From JAQGMV01 sp035626595 (GTDB lineage Bacteria > Pseudomonadota > Gammaproteobacteria > Burkholderiales > SG8-41), in NCBI GenBank assembly GCA_035626595.1, contig DASPNJ010000010.1:62001-126000 (forward strand): a stretch of DNA of 64,000 bases, read 5' to 3'. The notes under the pieces were generated by a model. It made no database searches, had not been told where the DNA came from, and saw nothing but the letters and a program-made list of their open reading frames with translations. Shown here in pieces: positions 51,145-60,500 of the stretch. A program made the position numbers and the translations under genes. How positions within the stretch are numbered: position 1 is the first letter of the stretch; the number at the start of each line of letters is the position of its first letter.

Positions 51145-52401
51145 CTACTCATCAATGCGTCTGTTGACCTTGATGCCGAGTTGCTTGAGCTTGCGGTAGA
51201 GGTGCGTGCGCTCGAGGCCGACCGTCTCGGCGACGCGGCTGATGTTTCCGCCTTCCTTGCCGATGTGGTACTCGAAATAGACACGCTCGAAGGCGTCGCG
51301 CGCGTCGCGCAGCGGAAGGTCGAACTCGAGGTCGCGCGCGAGCTGGCGCCCATTGGCCGGCTGGGGCAGCGCGCGCTCCACGTCTTCGAGTGAAATCTGT
51401 TCGGTGAGCGCGGTCTGGGCGAGCGTCTGCACGGTCATCTGGAGCTGCAGCAGGTTCCCGGGCCACTCGTAGTTGCGCAGCGCATTGAGCGCGGCCGTGG
51501 AGAATTCCCGCGGCGGCACCTGCTTCGCCTCGATCATCTGCGAGAGCACGAGCTTCGCGATTTCGGGGACATCCTCGCGATGCTCGCGCAGGCTCGGCAC
51601 CCGGACCGTCGTGCCGGAGAGCGCCGCATACAGCCGCGCGTCGAAGCTCCCCAGCGCCACCAGCTCCGCGAGCTGGCGGGTGGCGCCGCAAATCAGCCGC
51701 GCGTTGTAGCGGTCGAGCTTCGAGAGGAGCAGCATGAGACCCTTCTGCTCGACGCGGCTCAACTCGGCGACCTCGTGAAGGAAGAGCGTGCCTTCGCGCG
51801 CCTGCGTGAGCAGCTCGAGCGGCGCCTCGGCGAGCAGCGTGTTGGCGTCGGGCGAGACCCAGGGGGTGTTGCGCGCGTGCAGCACGCGCGCGCAGAGATC
51901 GATGCCACAGCCGGGCTCCGAGACGAAGAGCACCGGCGTGCGCAGGTTCGCGATACGTTCGAGCCGCGCCTTCAACTCCGCCACGAGCGGCGCGCGCCCG
52001 AGCGTCGCGAGCGAGAGACTCGCCTGCTGCGGCTCCCCGCCGTGCTTGAGCGCGCGCCCGACGGTGGCGAGCAGCTTCTGGAGCGCGATCGGCTTTTCGA
52101 GAAAATCGTACGCGCCGATTCGGGTGGCCTGCACGGCGGTATCGATCGTGCCGTGGCCGGACATCATCACGACGGGCATCGTGAGCAGCCCCGCGCTCGC
52201 CCACTCCTTCAGCAGCGTGATGCCGTCGGTGTCGGGCATCCAAATGTCGAGCAGCACGAGGTCGGGCCGCGCGCGCGCGCGCTGCGCGCGCGCTTCGCTC
52301 GCGTTCTCCGCGAGCCGCACGTGGTAGCCCTCCTCCGAAAGGATTTCGGACAGCAGCTCCCTGATGCCGACTTCGTCGTCAACGACCAGGATCTGTTGCA
52401 T
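51145..52401 (-). CDS. ntrX: NtrX-like response regulator with degenerate AAA+ domain
   Basis: A 418-residue response regulator. Receiver domain (1-120): 'ILVVDDEVGIRELL', phospho-acceptor Asp in 'LVLLDIWMPDTDG' near 53, 'VVMMSGHGT' and Lys in 'FLEKPIALQ'. The central domain resembles a sigma-54 activator but its Walker A reads 'SEPGCGIDLCAR' without the Lys, the GAFTGA loop is absent and Walker B is 'GTLFLHE'. A Fis-type HTH closes it ('NISRVAETVGLERTHLYRKLKQLG'). It should bind DNA but probably not activate sigma-54 holoenzyme by ATP hydrolysis. It lies 26 bases after its histidine kinase. Confidence 0.88.
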   Translation of the reverse strand: MQQILVVDDEVGIRELLSEILSEEGYHVRLAENASEARAQRARARPDLVLLDIWMPDTDGITLLKEWASAGLLTMPVVMMSGHGTIDTAVQATRIGAYDFLEKPIALQKLLATVGRALKHGGEPQQASLSLATLGRAPLVAELKARLERIANLRTPVLFVSEPGCGIDLCARVLHARNTPWVSPDANTLLAEAPLELLTQAREGTLFLHEVAELSRVEQKGLMLLLSKLDRYNARLICGATRQLAELVALGSFDARLYAALSGTTVRVPSLREHREDVPEIAKLVLSQMIEAKQVPPREFSTAALNALRNYEWPGNLLQLQMTVQTLAQTALTEQISLEDVERALPQPANGRQLARDLEFDLPLRDARDAFERVYFEYHIGKEGGNISRVAETVGLERTHLYRKLKQLGIKVNRRIDE

Positions 52402-52427
52402 GCGCGAAGTCTACTCCGTGCTTCCCG

Positions 52428-54623
52428 TTAAGCCGCGGTCTTGTGCGCGGCGCGATACGCCGCCGCCGTCGGCAGCGCGATCGTGACGCGCGCGCCGCGC
52501 GGCGCGACGTTGCCGATCGTGATCTCGCCGCCGTGCTCTTCGATGATCTTCTTCACGATGACGAGCCCGAGGCCGGTGCCGCGCGGCTTCGTCGTCACGT
52601 ACGGCTCGAACACGCGCTTCATGAGATTCTCCGGAAAACCCGTGCCGTTGTCGGTGATGCTGAAGCGGATGGTGTCGCCCGCGGCTTCGCTCGCGATGAC
52701 GATGCGCGGATCGGGCGTCTCGCCCAGCGCGTCCTGCGCGTTCTGCATGAGGTTGTGCACGACCTGCCGCAACTGCGCGGCGTCGCCCACGATCGGCGGG
52801 AGCTCGCGCGCGAGCTCGAGCTGGATGCTCTTTCCGAGCGACTCGTAAAGCGTCAGCACCTCGCGCACCACGGCATTCAAGTCGAGCTCCTGCATCGCGG
52901 GCTCGGGCGTTCGCGCGTACTGGCTGAACGCATCGACCATGCGCTTCAGTGCCGCCACCTGGTTCACGATCGTGCGCGTGGAGCGCGTGAGCATTTCGGC
53001 TTCCGGGGGCGGAAGCTTGGACGCGAGCCTCAGCTCGACGCGCTCGGCCGAAAGCTGGATCGGGGTGAGCGGATTCCTGATCTCGTGCGCGAGCCTGCGC
53101 GCGACTTCGGCCCAGGCGGCGTCGCGCTGCGCCTGAAGGAGGTGCGTCACGTCGTCGAACACGACGACGTAGCCGGTCTCGGCGCCGGGCGGGAGCGCGG
53201 AGCCCCGCAGGAGCAGGACCTGCGTGCCGTCGCGCGCTTCGCGCTCGACCTGCTGCTCCCACTCGCGGGTCGCGATCGAGGTGAAGCGCGCGCGGATCGC
53301 GTTCGTGAGCGGCGCGAGAGAAGGATCGAGGGCGTCCCATGCACCGAGCTCGCGGCCGATCAGCGGCGCGCAGTCGAGCCGGAGAATCTCGTGCGCGCTG
53401 CGGTTCGCGGATCGCAGCCGCAGCGCATCGTCGAAGGCGAGCACGCCCGCCGAAAGGTTCGCGAGGATGCTCTCGAGGTGCGCCTTGGCGTGCGCGAGCT
53501 CCGTTTCCTTGCGGTGGCCTTCCGCACGCGCGTCCGCGAGCTGCAGCGTCATGCTGTTGAACGAGCGGGTGAGCATGCCGAGCTCGTCACGGCTGGGGTC
53601 GGCGGCGCGCTGGCTGAAGTCACCCTGGGCGACCGCGCGAGTGCCTTCGACGAGCACGTTGAGCGGCGCGGACAGCCGTTCGGAGAGCAGCACCGAGGCC
53701 GCGAGCGCGGACAGCAGCGCGAGCAAAAGGGCGAGCGTGAGCGTGATTCCGTAGAGGCGTTTCAAGCCCCGGCGCGAGAGCAGCAGCTCCTGGTATTCCT
53801 GATATCCGGCCTGAACGATCTCCGCGTCTTTCGCGAGCTCCGCGGGTACCGGCTGCATGAGCTGGAGCGCGCGCGGCTCCTCGGCCACCGAAAGGACATT
53901 GACTGGGGCCACGACGCGCAAGTAGAGCCCCCGCTCCGCAATCGCTTCGAGCGCCGCGTAGGTCTGCTGGATGCGCACCTTGCGCAGCGCTTCCGCGCCG
54001 GCCGGCTCGGGGCTGATGCCGGCGCGCTCGCTGCCCGAGTACGCGATCAGTTTCCCCCGCTGCGTGTAGAGCGTCGCCTCCTGTACGCCGGCCTGCTCGC
54101 GCAGCGTATTCAATTGCGCGAGGTGCTCGGAAGGCGGTCGCACCGACAGCGCGATCGCCATCGCGTCGGCCTTGCCGGTGAGGTCCTTCAGCATCGCGTC
54201 GAGCGTATTGCGGCCGAGATTGAGGCCCCCTTCGAGCGCCTTGTCGATACGGACCTCGAACCACGATTCGATGCTCTTCGCGAGGAACTGCACCGACACG
54301 GCGTAGATCAGCACGCCGGGCAGTATGCCCACGAGCGCGAACAGCACGACCAGCCGCAGCGTGAGCTTCGAGCCGAAGACGCGCGCGCGCAGCTTCCGGC
54401 GCAGCATGAAGAGCTGGTAGACGACGAGCGCGGCGAGCACGAGCGCGATCGCACCGTTCAGCGCGAGCAGGAACGGGTAACGCTCCGCAAAGAGCGTCGT
54501 GTTCGCCGCGGCCGTCGCGAGCAGGAACAGCGTGACCGGGGCGACGCCGACGACCACGATGAGCGCGTAACGCAGCCATGCGGGCGCGCGGCCCGGCGCC
54601 GCGATCGTCGCCGTGCGCTTCAC
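52428..54623 (-). CDS. ntrY: NtrY-like membrane sensor histidine kinase
   Basis: A 731-residue histidine kinase. GTG 54623 overlaps the TGA of the DUF4390 gene. Three membrane segments lie in residues 15-105, then a periplasmic domain, another membrane segment near 290, HAMP ('LNVLVEGTRAVAQGDFSQRA') near 325, a PAS domain ('ILANLSAGVLAFDDALRLRS'), the phospho-His in 'RLAHEIRNPLTPIQ' near 512, N-box 'HNLMQNAQDAL' near 620 and 'DNGTGFP'. The pair with NtrX probably responds to nitrogen, redox or envelope signals. DUF4390-ntrY-ntrX order is typical of Betaproteobacteria. Confidence 0.92.
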   Translation of the reverse strand: MKRTATIAAPGRAPAWLRYALIVVVGVAPVTLFLLATAAANTTLFAERYPFLLALNGAIALVLAALVVYQLFMLRRKLRARVFGSKLTLRLVVLFALVGILPGVLIYAVSVQFLAKSIESWFEVRIDKALEGGLNLGRNTLDAMLKDLTGKADAMAIALSVRPPSEHLAQLNTLREQAGVQEATLYTQRGKLIAYSGSERAGISPEPAGAEALRKVRIQQTYAALEAIAERGLYLRVVAPVNVLSVAEEPRALQLMQPVPAELAKDAEIVQAGYQEYQELLLSRRGLKRLYGITLTLALLLALLSALAASVLLSERLSAPLNVLVEGTRAVAQGDFSQRAADPSRDELGMLTRSFNSMTLQLADARAEGHRKETELAHAKAHLESILANLSAGVLAFDDALRLRSANRSAHEILRLDCAPLIGRELGAWDALDPSLAPLTNAIRARFTSIATREWEQQVEREARDGTQVLLLRGSALPPGAETGYVVVFDDVTHLLQAQRDAAWAEVARRLAHEIRNPLTPIQLSAERVELRLASKLPPPEAEMLTRSTRTIVNQVAALKRMVDAFSQYARTPEPAMQELDLNAVVREVLTLYESLGKSIQLELARELPPIVGDAAQLRQVVHNLMQNAQDALGETPDPRIVIASEAAGDTIRFSITDNGTGFPENLMKRVFEPYVTTKPRGTGLGLVIVKKIIEEHGGEITIGNVAPRGARVTIALPTAAAYRAAHKTAA

Positions 54624-55153
54624 GGGCTCACCTGCCAGCGGTACCAGTCGGAACCGACGTTCCATTCGCGCCCGACGAGCGCGCTCAACTGGAACGGCTT
54701 CGGCAGTTGCGCGGTGTCGAGCCTGAACCGGACGGCTGCCTGGTACACGATATCGCGACGCAGGCTGCCCGGATCGACGTCGTAGCGACGGCGCACGCGG
54801 CTCATCACTTCCAGCGCCTCGGCGAGGGTCGAATGGTTCTGATGCAGGTTGCCAACCGCGAGGCGGTACTGGCGCGTCAGCGCGTTGTACGACAGCCGGT
54901 ACTCCTGCTGGAAATGCAGCACGCGCTCGTTGAACCAGTACCAGCGCGGCCGTATGAGATCGAACTCGAGGACGAAATGCAGCGGCACGCCCTTGCTCAG
55001 CACCTCTTCCAAGGTGGACGTAAGCGCGATGTCGAACTGCACGTCGAGCATGAGATGATCGTTTTCGATCGTGACGGTGGGGCGCTTCACCTCGATGCCT
55101 TGGGCGAGCGCGGGCGCGAGAGCGGCGGCGCCGATCACGAGCGCGAGCAGCAT
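54620..55153 (-). CDS. DUF4390 domain exported protein
   Basis: A protein of about 177 residues with a short signal peptide (MLLALVIGAAALAPALAQG). DUF4390 landmarks: 'VEVKRPTVT'-like start of the mature part (IEVKRPTVTIENDHLMLD), 'GVPLHFVLEFDLIRPRWYWF' near residue 64 and 'YRLSYNALTRQYRLA' near 90. A TTG at 55162 would add three residues to the signal peptide and is possible. It ends in a four-base overlap with ntrY, so it may be a periplasmic partner of the sensor. No reaction is known. Confidence 0.85.
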   Translation of the reverse strand: MLLALVIGAAALAPALAQGIEVKRPTVTIENDHLMLDVQFDIALTSTLEEVLSKGVPLHFVLEFDLIRPRWYWFNERVLHFQQEYRLSYNALTRQYRLAVGNLHQNHSTLAEALEVMSRVRRRYDVDPGSLRRDIVYQAAVRFRLDTAQLPKPFQLSALVGREWNVGSDWYRWQVSP

Positions 55154-55175
55154 CGCGATCAACGCGCCAAAACGC

Positions 55176-56453
55176 TCAGTTCTTCTGCAGCAGCGCGTAG
55201 AAGAAGCCGTCATGCCGTTCGTCCGGAAGAATCTGACCCGCGAGCCGTCGTGGGTTCGTCTGCGGCTCGGGCAGCGGGAGCAGCCGCGCGTCGGGATGGC
55301 GTTCCAGAAAGCGCTCGATCTGTGCGTTGTTTTCCTCGTGAAAAACCGAGCACGTGGAGTACAGCAATTTACCACCGCCCGCGAGTACCTGCCAAAGCGC
55401 GTCGAGGATCTCGCGCTGCCGATCGGCGAACGCGGCGATGTCGCCGGGTCTGCGCAGCCACTTGATGTCGGGATGACGGCGCACCACGCCGGAGCCGGAG
55501 CACGGCACGTCGGCGAGCACGTGTGTATACGGCCGCCCGTCCCACCACGAGTGCGCGGCGGCGTCACCGCAACGCATGACCGCGTCGAGATGCAGGCGCG
55601 CGAGATTCGCGCCCACACGCGCAAGGCGCGCCTCGTCATTGTCGAGCGCGGTCAACTCCACGTCGGCGCGTTCCAGAATGTGCGCGGTCTTGCCGCCCGG
55701 CGCGGCGCAGGCGTCGAGCACGCGTGCGCCGTTGGGCGCGTCGAGCGCGAGCGCCGCATACTGCGCGGCGGCGTCCTGCACGGACACTTCGCCTTCGGAG
55801 AAACCCGGCAGCCGGTCCACGGGCAGCGCACGCTCCAACACGATCGTCGCGCCGCCGAGATGCCGCGCGGCGATCCCTTCGGTCGCGAGTCGCGCGACAC
55901 AGGATTCGACGCTCGTCACACGCGTGTTGATCCGCAGCGTGAACGGCGGGTGGCCGTTGGCCTGATCGAGCAGGGCGACGTGATCCTGCGGATACTGCGC
56001 CCGCAGTTTCTCGATCCACCACTGCGGATGCGAGTAGCGCCCCGTGTCCGTCGCGCGTGCGTCGGCGAGCAGCGTCTCGCGCCGGCGCAGAAAATTGCGC
56101 AGGACGGCATTCACGAAACCTTTCGCCGCCGGTTGCCGCAGCTTGTCCGACGCGCTCACGGCGTGGTCCACGACCGCGTGCGGCGCGGCGCGAGTGTGCA
56201 CGAGCTGGTAGAGCGCGACGCGAAGAAGCTGGCGCACGCGCTCTGAGACCTTGCGCTCGACGAGGAGCGCAAGCACCGTGTCGATCTCGCCCAGAAAACG
56301 CAGCGTGCCGAACGCCATGTCCTGCACCGCGGGACGCGCCTCGCGCGGCGGGGCTTGCGGCGAAGACCACAGCGCCTTCAGCTCGGCGTCGAGGCTGCGC
56401 CCCGCGAGCACGCGCCCGACGACCGACGCGGCGAGGAGTTGCTGGTCCGTCAT
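55176..56453 (-). CDS. rsmB: 16S rRNA (cytosine-967 C5) methyltransferase
   Basis: A 425-residue RsmB. The N-terminal NusB-like RNA-binding domain ('LRFLGEIDTVLALLVERKV', 'RVALYQLVHTRAAPHAVVDH') covers residues 1-140. The SAM-binding motif is 'VLDACAAPGGKTAHILE' near 246, the catalytic Cys pair is in 'DVPCSGSGVVRRHPD' near 312 and 'LLYSTCSVFHEENN' near 362. Same strand as fmt and def, with a dispersed repeat between rsmB and fmt. Confidence 0.95.
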   Translation of the reverse strand: MTDQQLLAASVVGRVLAGRSLDAELKALWSSPQAPPREARPAVQDMAFGTLRFLGEIDTVLALLVERKVSERVRQLLRVALYQLVHTRAAPHAVVDHAVSASDKLRQPAAKGFVNAVLRNFLRRRETLLADARATDTGRYSHPQWWIEKLRAQYPQDHVALLDQANGHPPFTLRINTRVTSVESCVARLATEGIAARHLGGATIVLERALPVDRLPGFSEGEVSVQDAAAQYAALALDAPNGARVLDACAAPGGKTAHILERADVELTALDNDEARLARVGANLARLHLDAVMRCGDAAAHSWWDGRPYTHVLADVPCSGSGVVRRHPDIKWLRRPGDIAAFADRQREILDALWQVLAGGGKLLYSTCSVFHEENNAQIERFLERHPDARLLPLPEPQTNPRRLAGQILPDERHDGFFYALLQKN

Positions 56454-56477
56454 GGTCCGGTTATGCGCAGCATCTCG

Positions 56478-56521
56478 TATCTCCCCTCTCCCCTTGCGGC
56501 AGAGGGGCCGGGGGTGAGGGT
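56478..56521. repeat. CTCCCCTCTCCCCTTGCGG...GGGGGTGAGGG palindrome
   Basis: CCCCTCTCCCC and AGAGGGGCCGGGGGTGAGGG face each other, the same family as 902. It lies between rsmB and fmt and covers the 78-base gap. Confidence 0.8.
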
Positions 56522-56531
56522 CGCACGGCAG

Positions 56532-57449
56532 TCACTCGCCGAGCCGCTCACCGGCCGCGATCGCACAGCCGGCGAGAAACGCCTGCGCGGTGACCCGCTT
56601 ACCGCCCGCGCGCTGAAGCTCGCTGATGTGCAACGCGCCCTCCCCGCACGCGACCGTGATGCCGCTTGCATCGGCGGCCATGACCGTGCCGGGCTCCATG
56701 CCCGTCCCCTGGACGGCGCGTGCCTTCCAGATCTTGAGCGGCTGGGTCCGGTAGATCGTCGCGGCGCCGGGGACCGGATCGAAGGCGCGGACCTTCCGCG
56801 CGTTGAGCAGCGCGGGCTCCCGCCAGTCGACGCGCGCTTCGCGCTTTTCGATTTTCGCCGCGTACGTCGCTAGAGCGTCGTCCTGCGGCTGAGCCGCATG
56901 CGGGCGTTCGAGCGCCCGCACGATCAGCTTCGCGCCGAGCGCGGCGAGACGCTCGTGCAGGGTGCCGGCCGTGTCGTCTTCGCAAATCGCGATGGCTTCG
57001 CGCAGAAGCACCGGACCGGTGTCGAGGCCCTCGTCCATCTGCATGATGCTGATGCCGGTCTCGGCGTCGCCGGCCAGCAGCGCGCGCTGGATCGGCGCGG
57101 CGCCGCGCCAGCGCGGCAGCAGCGAGGCGTGAATATTGATGCAGCCGAGCCGCGGAACGCGCAGGACGTCGGGCGGCAGGATGAGTCCGTAGGCGGCGAC
57201 GATCATCGCCTCGGGCGCCGACGCGGCCAGCCGCTGCGCGGTTTGCGGATCCCTGAGCGTGCGCGGCTGCTCGACCGCGAGCCCGAGCTCGCGCGCAAGC
57301 TGCTTGACCGCGGAGGCCGTCGGGTGCAGCCCGCGACCGGCCGGGCGGTCGGGCTGGGTGAGCACCAGCGAGATCGAATGTCCCGCAGCGTGCAAGGCTG
57401 CAAGCGCGGCCGCTGCGAATGCGGGCGTGCCCGCGAAGACGAGCCTCAT
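56532..57449 (-). CDS. fmt: Methionyl-tRNA formyltransferase
   Basis: A 305-residue Fmt that formylates initiator Met-tRNA. 'MRLVFAGTPAFAAAALAAL' opens the Rossmann fold; 'TQPDRPAGRGL' is near residue 35, 'INIHASLLPRWRGAAPIQRA' with the catalytic Asn-His is near 105, and 'DTGPVLLREAIAI' near 144. The C-terminal OB-like domain is present ('GVKVLxxx' type, here 'CGEGALHISELQRAGGKRV'). Normal length. Seven bases after def. Confidence 0.96.
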   Translation of the reverse strand: MRLVFAGTPAFAAAALAALHAAGHSISLVLTQPDRPAGRGLHPTASAVKQLARELGLAVEQPRTLRDPQTAQRLAASAPEAMIVAAYGLILPPDVLRVPRLGCINIHASLLPRWRGAAPIQRALLAGDAETGISIMQMDEGLDTGPVLLREAIAICEDDTAGTLHERLAALGAKLIVRALERPHAAQPQDDALATYAAKIEKREARVDWREPALLNARKVRAFDPVPGAATIYRTQPLKIWKARAVQGTGMEPGTVMAADASGITVACGEGALHISELQRAGGKRVTAQAFLAGCAIAAGERLGE

Positions 57450-57456
57450 CGCGAGG

Positions 57457-57960
57457 CTACATCGCTGCGCGCTGCTGCTTCCTCAGCTTCGAGGCGATGC
57501 GCTGCTGCTTCAACCGCGAGAGGTAATCGACGAATACCTTCCCGTCGAGATGGTCGATCTCGTGCTGTATACAAACCGCGAGCAGGCCCTCGGCCTGAAG
57601 CGTGAACGGCTCCCCCTCGCGATTCAGCGCCCGGACCGTAACGCGCTCGGCGCGCCAGACGTTCTCGAAGATGCCGGGCACCGAGAGGCACCCCTCTTCG
57701 GTCTCGATCTCGCCGCTTTTTTCGATGATGACGGGGTTCACGAACGCCTGGAGCTGATCTCGCGTCTCTGAGATGTCGATGATGATCACGCGCTCGTGCA
57801 CGTCCACCTGCGTTGCCGCGAGCCCGATGCCCGGCGCCGCGTACATCGTCTCGCCCATGTCGTTGATTAGCTTGCGAATACGCTCGTCTACCGCCTTCAC
57901 CGGCGCTGCCACCGTGTGCAGCCGGGGATCGGGATAATGCAAAATGGGTAACAAAGCCAT
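57457..57960 (-). CDS. def: Peptide deformylase
   Basis: A 167-residue metal-dependent enzyme that removes the formyl group from nascent proteins. All three motifs are intact: 'GIGLAATQVDVH' near residue 46, 'EEGCLSVPG' with the Cys ligand near 90, and 'QHEIDHLDGKVF' with both His ligands near 133. It starts 'MALLPILHYPDPRL', typical of the family. First gene of the def-fmt-rsmB-DUF4390-ntrYX run and divergent from the LysM gene. Confidence 0.97.
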   Translation of the reverse strand: MALLPILHYPDPRLHTVAAPVKAVDERIRKLINDMGETMYAAPGIGLAATQVDVHERVIIIDISETRDQLQAFVNPVIIEKSGEIETEEGCLSVPGIFENVWRAERVTVRALNREGEPFTLQAEGLLAVCIQHEIDHLDGKVFVDYLSRLKQQRIASKLRKQQRAAM

Positions 57961-58072
57961 AAAAAACTTGCGACTATAGGCAGCTAAATGCAGAATTTAA
58001 ACCACTACGTCAGATTGCGGCGGCGGGGAGCGGCGCGCTGGCCAACGTATCCGGCGTAATTTGGGGCGGTCA
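57961..58072. promoter_or_regulatory. AT-rich divergent promoter region def / LysM gene
   Basis: A 112-base gap between divergent genes, with an AT-rich part (57961-58005, AAAAAACTTGCGACTATAGGCAGC and AGAATTTAAACC) unlike the GC-rich surroundings. TTGCGA and TATAGG are candidate elements but the spacing is too short for me to assign -35 and -10 boxes. Confidence 0.45.
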
Positions 58073-59212
58073 ATGAAAAAATCAATTATATCGCTGATTT
58101 TACTGCTTTCTTTAGCAGTCGCGACGATCGCCGCGACGACCGGCCCGGAAGTTCGGGCCGACGCGCCGAACCGCTACACCGTAGTGCCCGGAGACACGCT
58201 GTGGGGCATCGCGACCCGGTTTTTGCGCGATCCGTGGCGCTGGCCCGAGCTGTGGCGGATGAACCAGGCCCAGATCCGCAACCCGCACCGGATCTACCCC
58301 GGGGACACGCTGGTGCTCGACCGCACTGGCGGCAGCCCCGTCATGCGCCTCGAACAGGCGAGAGTCGGTCCGCGCGTGCGCATCGAGCCGCGCGACGCCG
58401 ACGCGATCCAGACCATTCCGCCTTCGGTCATCGAGCCTTTCCTCTCGAAGCCGCTGGTCGTCACGGCGAAAGAGCTCGACAGCGCAGCCGAGATCGTCGC
58501 AACCCAGGAAGACCGGCTCGCCATCGGCGCCGGCAATGTCGCTTACGTGCGGGGCCTGAACGGCAGTGCGGAGACGCGCTGGCAGGTCTTTCGCCGTGGC
58601 GATCCGCTCGTCGATCCGGAGTCCAAAGAGCTGCTCGGGTATGTCGGCGTGTACCTCGGCGAGGCGCAACTGCGGCGCCGCGCGCAGATCAGCACCATCG
58701 AAATCACGAAGGCCCCGCAGGAAATCTACCGCGGCGACAAGCTCGTGCCGATTCCGCCGGAGGCGCCGATATTCGCCTACGTGCCGCACGCGCCGCAGAA
58801 GAAAGTGGAAGGTCGCATCATTTCGACGTACGGCGGCTTGTATGAAACAGGGCCGCTCGGGATCGTCGCGCTGTCCCGCGGCACGCGCGACGGGCTCGAA
58901 GTCGGGCACGTGCTCGCGCTCTATCGCGACCAGCGCAGCGCGCGCTACACCGAGCGCACGGAGCCGGTGTTCGGCCGCATCGGTCCGACCGGTAGGGACG
59001 ACCGCATTCCGTACTATCCGGCGGAGCTCGCGGGCCGCGACGCGCCGGTGTTCCACACCGATCCGCCGGTGCGCGATGCCGATCTCCAGGGACTGCCGGC
59101 GGAGCGCTACGGACTGCTCATGGTCTTTCGCACGTTCGACCGCGCGTCGTTCGCGCTGGTCATGCAGGCCTCGCGGCCGGTCGCCGTCACCGATATCGTC
59201 ACCAATCCCTAA
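58073..59212 (+). CDS. LysM-domain exported protein
   Basis: A 379-residue exported protein. The first codons are AT-rich (MKKSIISLILLLSLAVATIA signal peptide). A LysM domain follows at residues 30-80: 'YTVVPGDTLWGIATRFLRDP' and 'WPELWRMNQAQIRNPHRIYP', which binds peptidoglycan glycans. The rest (about 300 residues) is a conserved region rich in beta strands, with no catalytic motif I recognise. It lies just upstream of dprA, its usual place in Betaproteobacteria. Confidence 0.9.
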   Translation: MKKSIISLILLLSLAVATIAATTGPEVRADAPNRYTVVPGDTLWGIATRFLRDPWRWPELWRMNQAQIRNPHRIYPGDTLVLDRTGGSPVMRLEQARVGPRVRIEPRDADAIQTIPPSVIEPFLSKPLVVTAKELDSAAEIVATQEDRLAIGAGNVAYVRGLNGSAETRWQVFRRGDPLVDPESKELLGYVGVYLGEAQLRRRAQISTIEITKAPQEIYRGDKLVPIPPEAPIFAYVPHAPQKKVEGRIISTYGGLYETGPLGIVALSRGTRDGLEVGHVLALYRDQRSARYTERTEPVFGRIGPTGRDDRIPYYPAELAGRDAPVFHTDPPVRDADLQGLPAERYGLLMVFRTFDRASFALVMQASRPVAVTDIVTNP

Positions 59213-59260
59213 GCGCTTCTTCCCCGCCACGCACGCGCTCTTCGCGCGCGAAGCTTGCGC

Positions 59261-60334
59261 ATGACGCTCGATCCCGATCTGAAGGCGTGGCTCACGCTTT
59301 CGTTCGCGCCCGGGCTCACCAACGAGCCGTTCCGCCAGCTCCTGGCGGCATTCGGCAGCCCCGAAGCGGTGCTGGCGGCAAGCCGCGCGGACCTCACGCG
59401 CGTCGTGCCCGATCGCGCTGCGCGGGCCGTTCACTCCCCCGTGCCGCCCGAGTTGCTGGCGCGGGTGGAAAGCTGGCTCGAGGATCCCGCCAATCACGTG
59501 ATCACGCTTGGCGATGCGACCTATCCGCAGGCGCTGCTGAATGCCCCGGACCCGCCGCCGCTCCTCTATGCCAAGGGCCGTGTCGAGCTCCTCAATGCCG
59601 AGGGCTTCGCGATCGTCGGCAGCCGCAATGCCACGCAGCAGGGCCTCGCGCACGCCGAAGCTTTCGGGCGCGCGCTCGCCGACGCGGGGCTCACGATCGT
59701 GAGCGGCCTCGCCCTCGGCATCGACGCGGCGGCGCACCGGGGTGGTCTCGCGGGCCGGGCGAGCAGCATCGCCGTGGTCGGCACCGGCCTCGATATCGTA
59801 TATCCGGCGAAGAACCGCGATCTCGCGCACGAGCTCGCGCGCAAGGGCTGCATCGTGTCCGAATTCGCGCTCGGCACCGCGCCGGTCGCATCCAATTTCC
59901 CGCGCCGCAACCGGCTGATCAGCGGACTCGGACGCGGCTGTCTCGTGGTCGAGGCGGCGCTCTCGAGCGGCTCGCTCATCACGGCGCGGCTAGCCAACGA
60001 GCAGGGGAAGGACGTCTTCGCGATGCCGGGATCGATCCACTCGCCGCTCAACAAGGGCTGCCACAACCTCATCAAGCAGGGCGCGAAGCTCGCCGAAACG
60101 GCGCAGGACATCCTCGACGAGCTCCGGATGCCGATCACCGCGGCCGCCCGGCCTGCCGACGCAGCCGCCACACACCCGGTGCTCGACCGGATGGGATTCG
60201 ATCCGTGGGACTTCGACACGCTGTCGGCGCGCACCGGAGTGAGCGCTGACCAGCTCTCGGCGCTGCTCACGCAATGGGAGGTCGAAGGCCTCGTCGAGAG
60301 CCTGCCCGGCGGGCGATATCAGCGTCTGCGCTGA
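59261..60334 (+). CDS. dprA: DNA-processing protein DprA
   Basis: A 357-residue DprA that loads RecA on incoming single-stranded DNA in natural transformation. Residues 1-70 are the SAM-like N-domain; the Rossmann fold has 'AIVGSRNATQQGLAHAEAFG' near 112, 'LTIVSGLALGIDAAAHRGGL' near 143, 'FPRRNRLISGLGRG' near 211 and 'VFAMPGSIHSPLNKGCHNLI' near 254. A C-terminal winged-helix domain follows ('DTLSARTGVSADQLSALLTQWEVEG'). ATG 59261 is preferred to the TTG two codons earlier. Confidence 0.95.
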   Translation: MTLDPDLKAWLTLSFAPGLTNEPFRQLLAAFGSPEAVLAASRADLTRVVPDRAARAVHSPVPPELLARVESWLEDPANHVITLGDATYPQALLNAPDPPPLLYAKGRVELLNAEGFAIVGSRNATQQGLAHAEAFGRALADAGLTIVSGLALGIDAAAHRGGLAGRASSIAVVGTGLDIVYPAKNRDLAHELARKGCIVSEFALGTAPVASNFPRRNRLISGLGRGCLVVEAALSSGSLITARLANEQGKDVFAMPGSIHSPLNKGCHNLIKQGAKLAETAQDILDELRMPITAAARPADAAATHPVLDRMGFDPWDFDTLSARTGVSADQLSALLTQWEVEGLVESLPGGRYQRLR

Positions 60335-60362
60335 CCTCGAGCACCCCTTGCGCGTGCGGCTA

Positions 60363-60386
60363 AGCGCTTGAGCCGGAGCGCTTTTT
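60363..60386 (+). terminator. Possible terminator after dprA
   Basis: AGCGCT repeated 14 bases apart (AGCGCT is self-complementary, so the copies can pair) and followed at once by TTTTT. It lies 29 bases past the dprA stop. The stem is only six base pairs, so strength is doubtful. Confidence 0.45.
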
Positions 60387-60500
60387 CGCCTTTTGCTTGC
60401 ACCTGCAGGTCTTTGTTCTTATCATCGTGCGCTCTTTTTTGCGGCTCTTCAGGACGCGTCCGAAGCTTCGCGGCGCGTTCCGCCGTTCCCCTCTGATCCG

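Noticed and set aside
52443..54785. A 780-codon open frame opposite ntrY
   Set aside because: It mirrors the histidine kinase gene; composition is Arg/Glu/His-rich and has no domain pattern.
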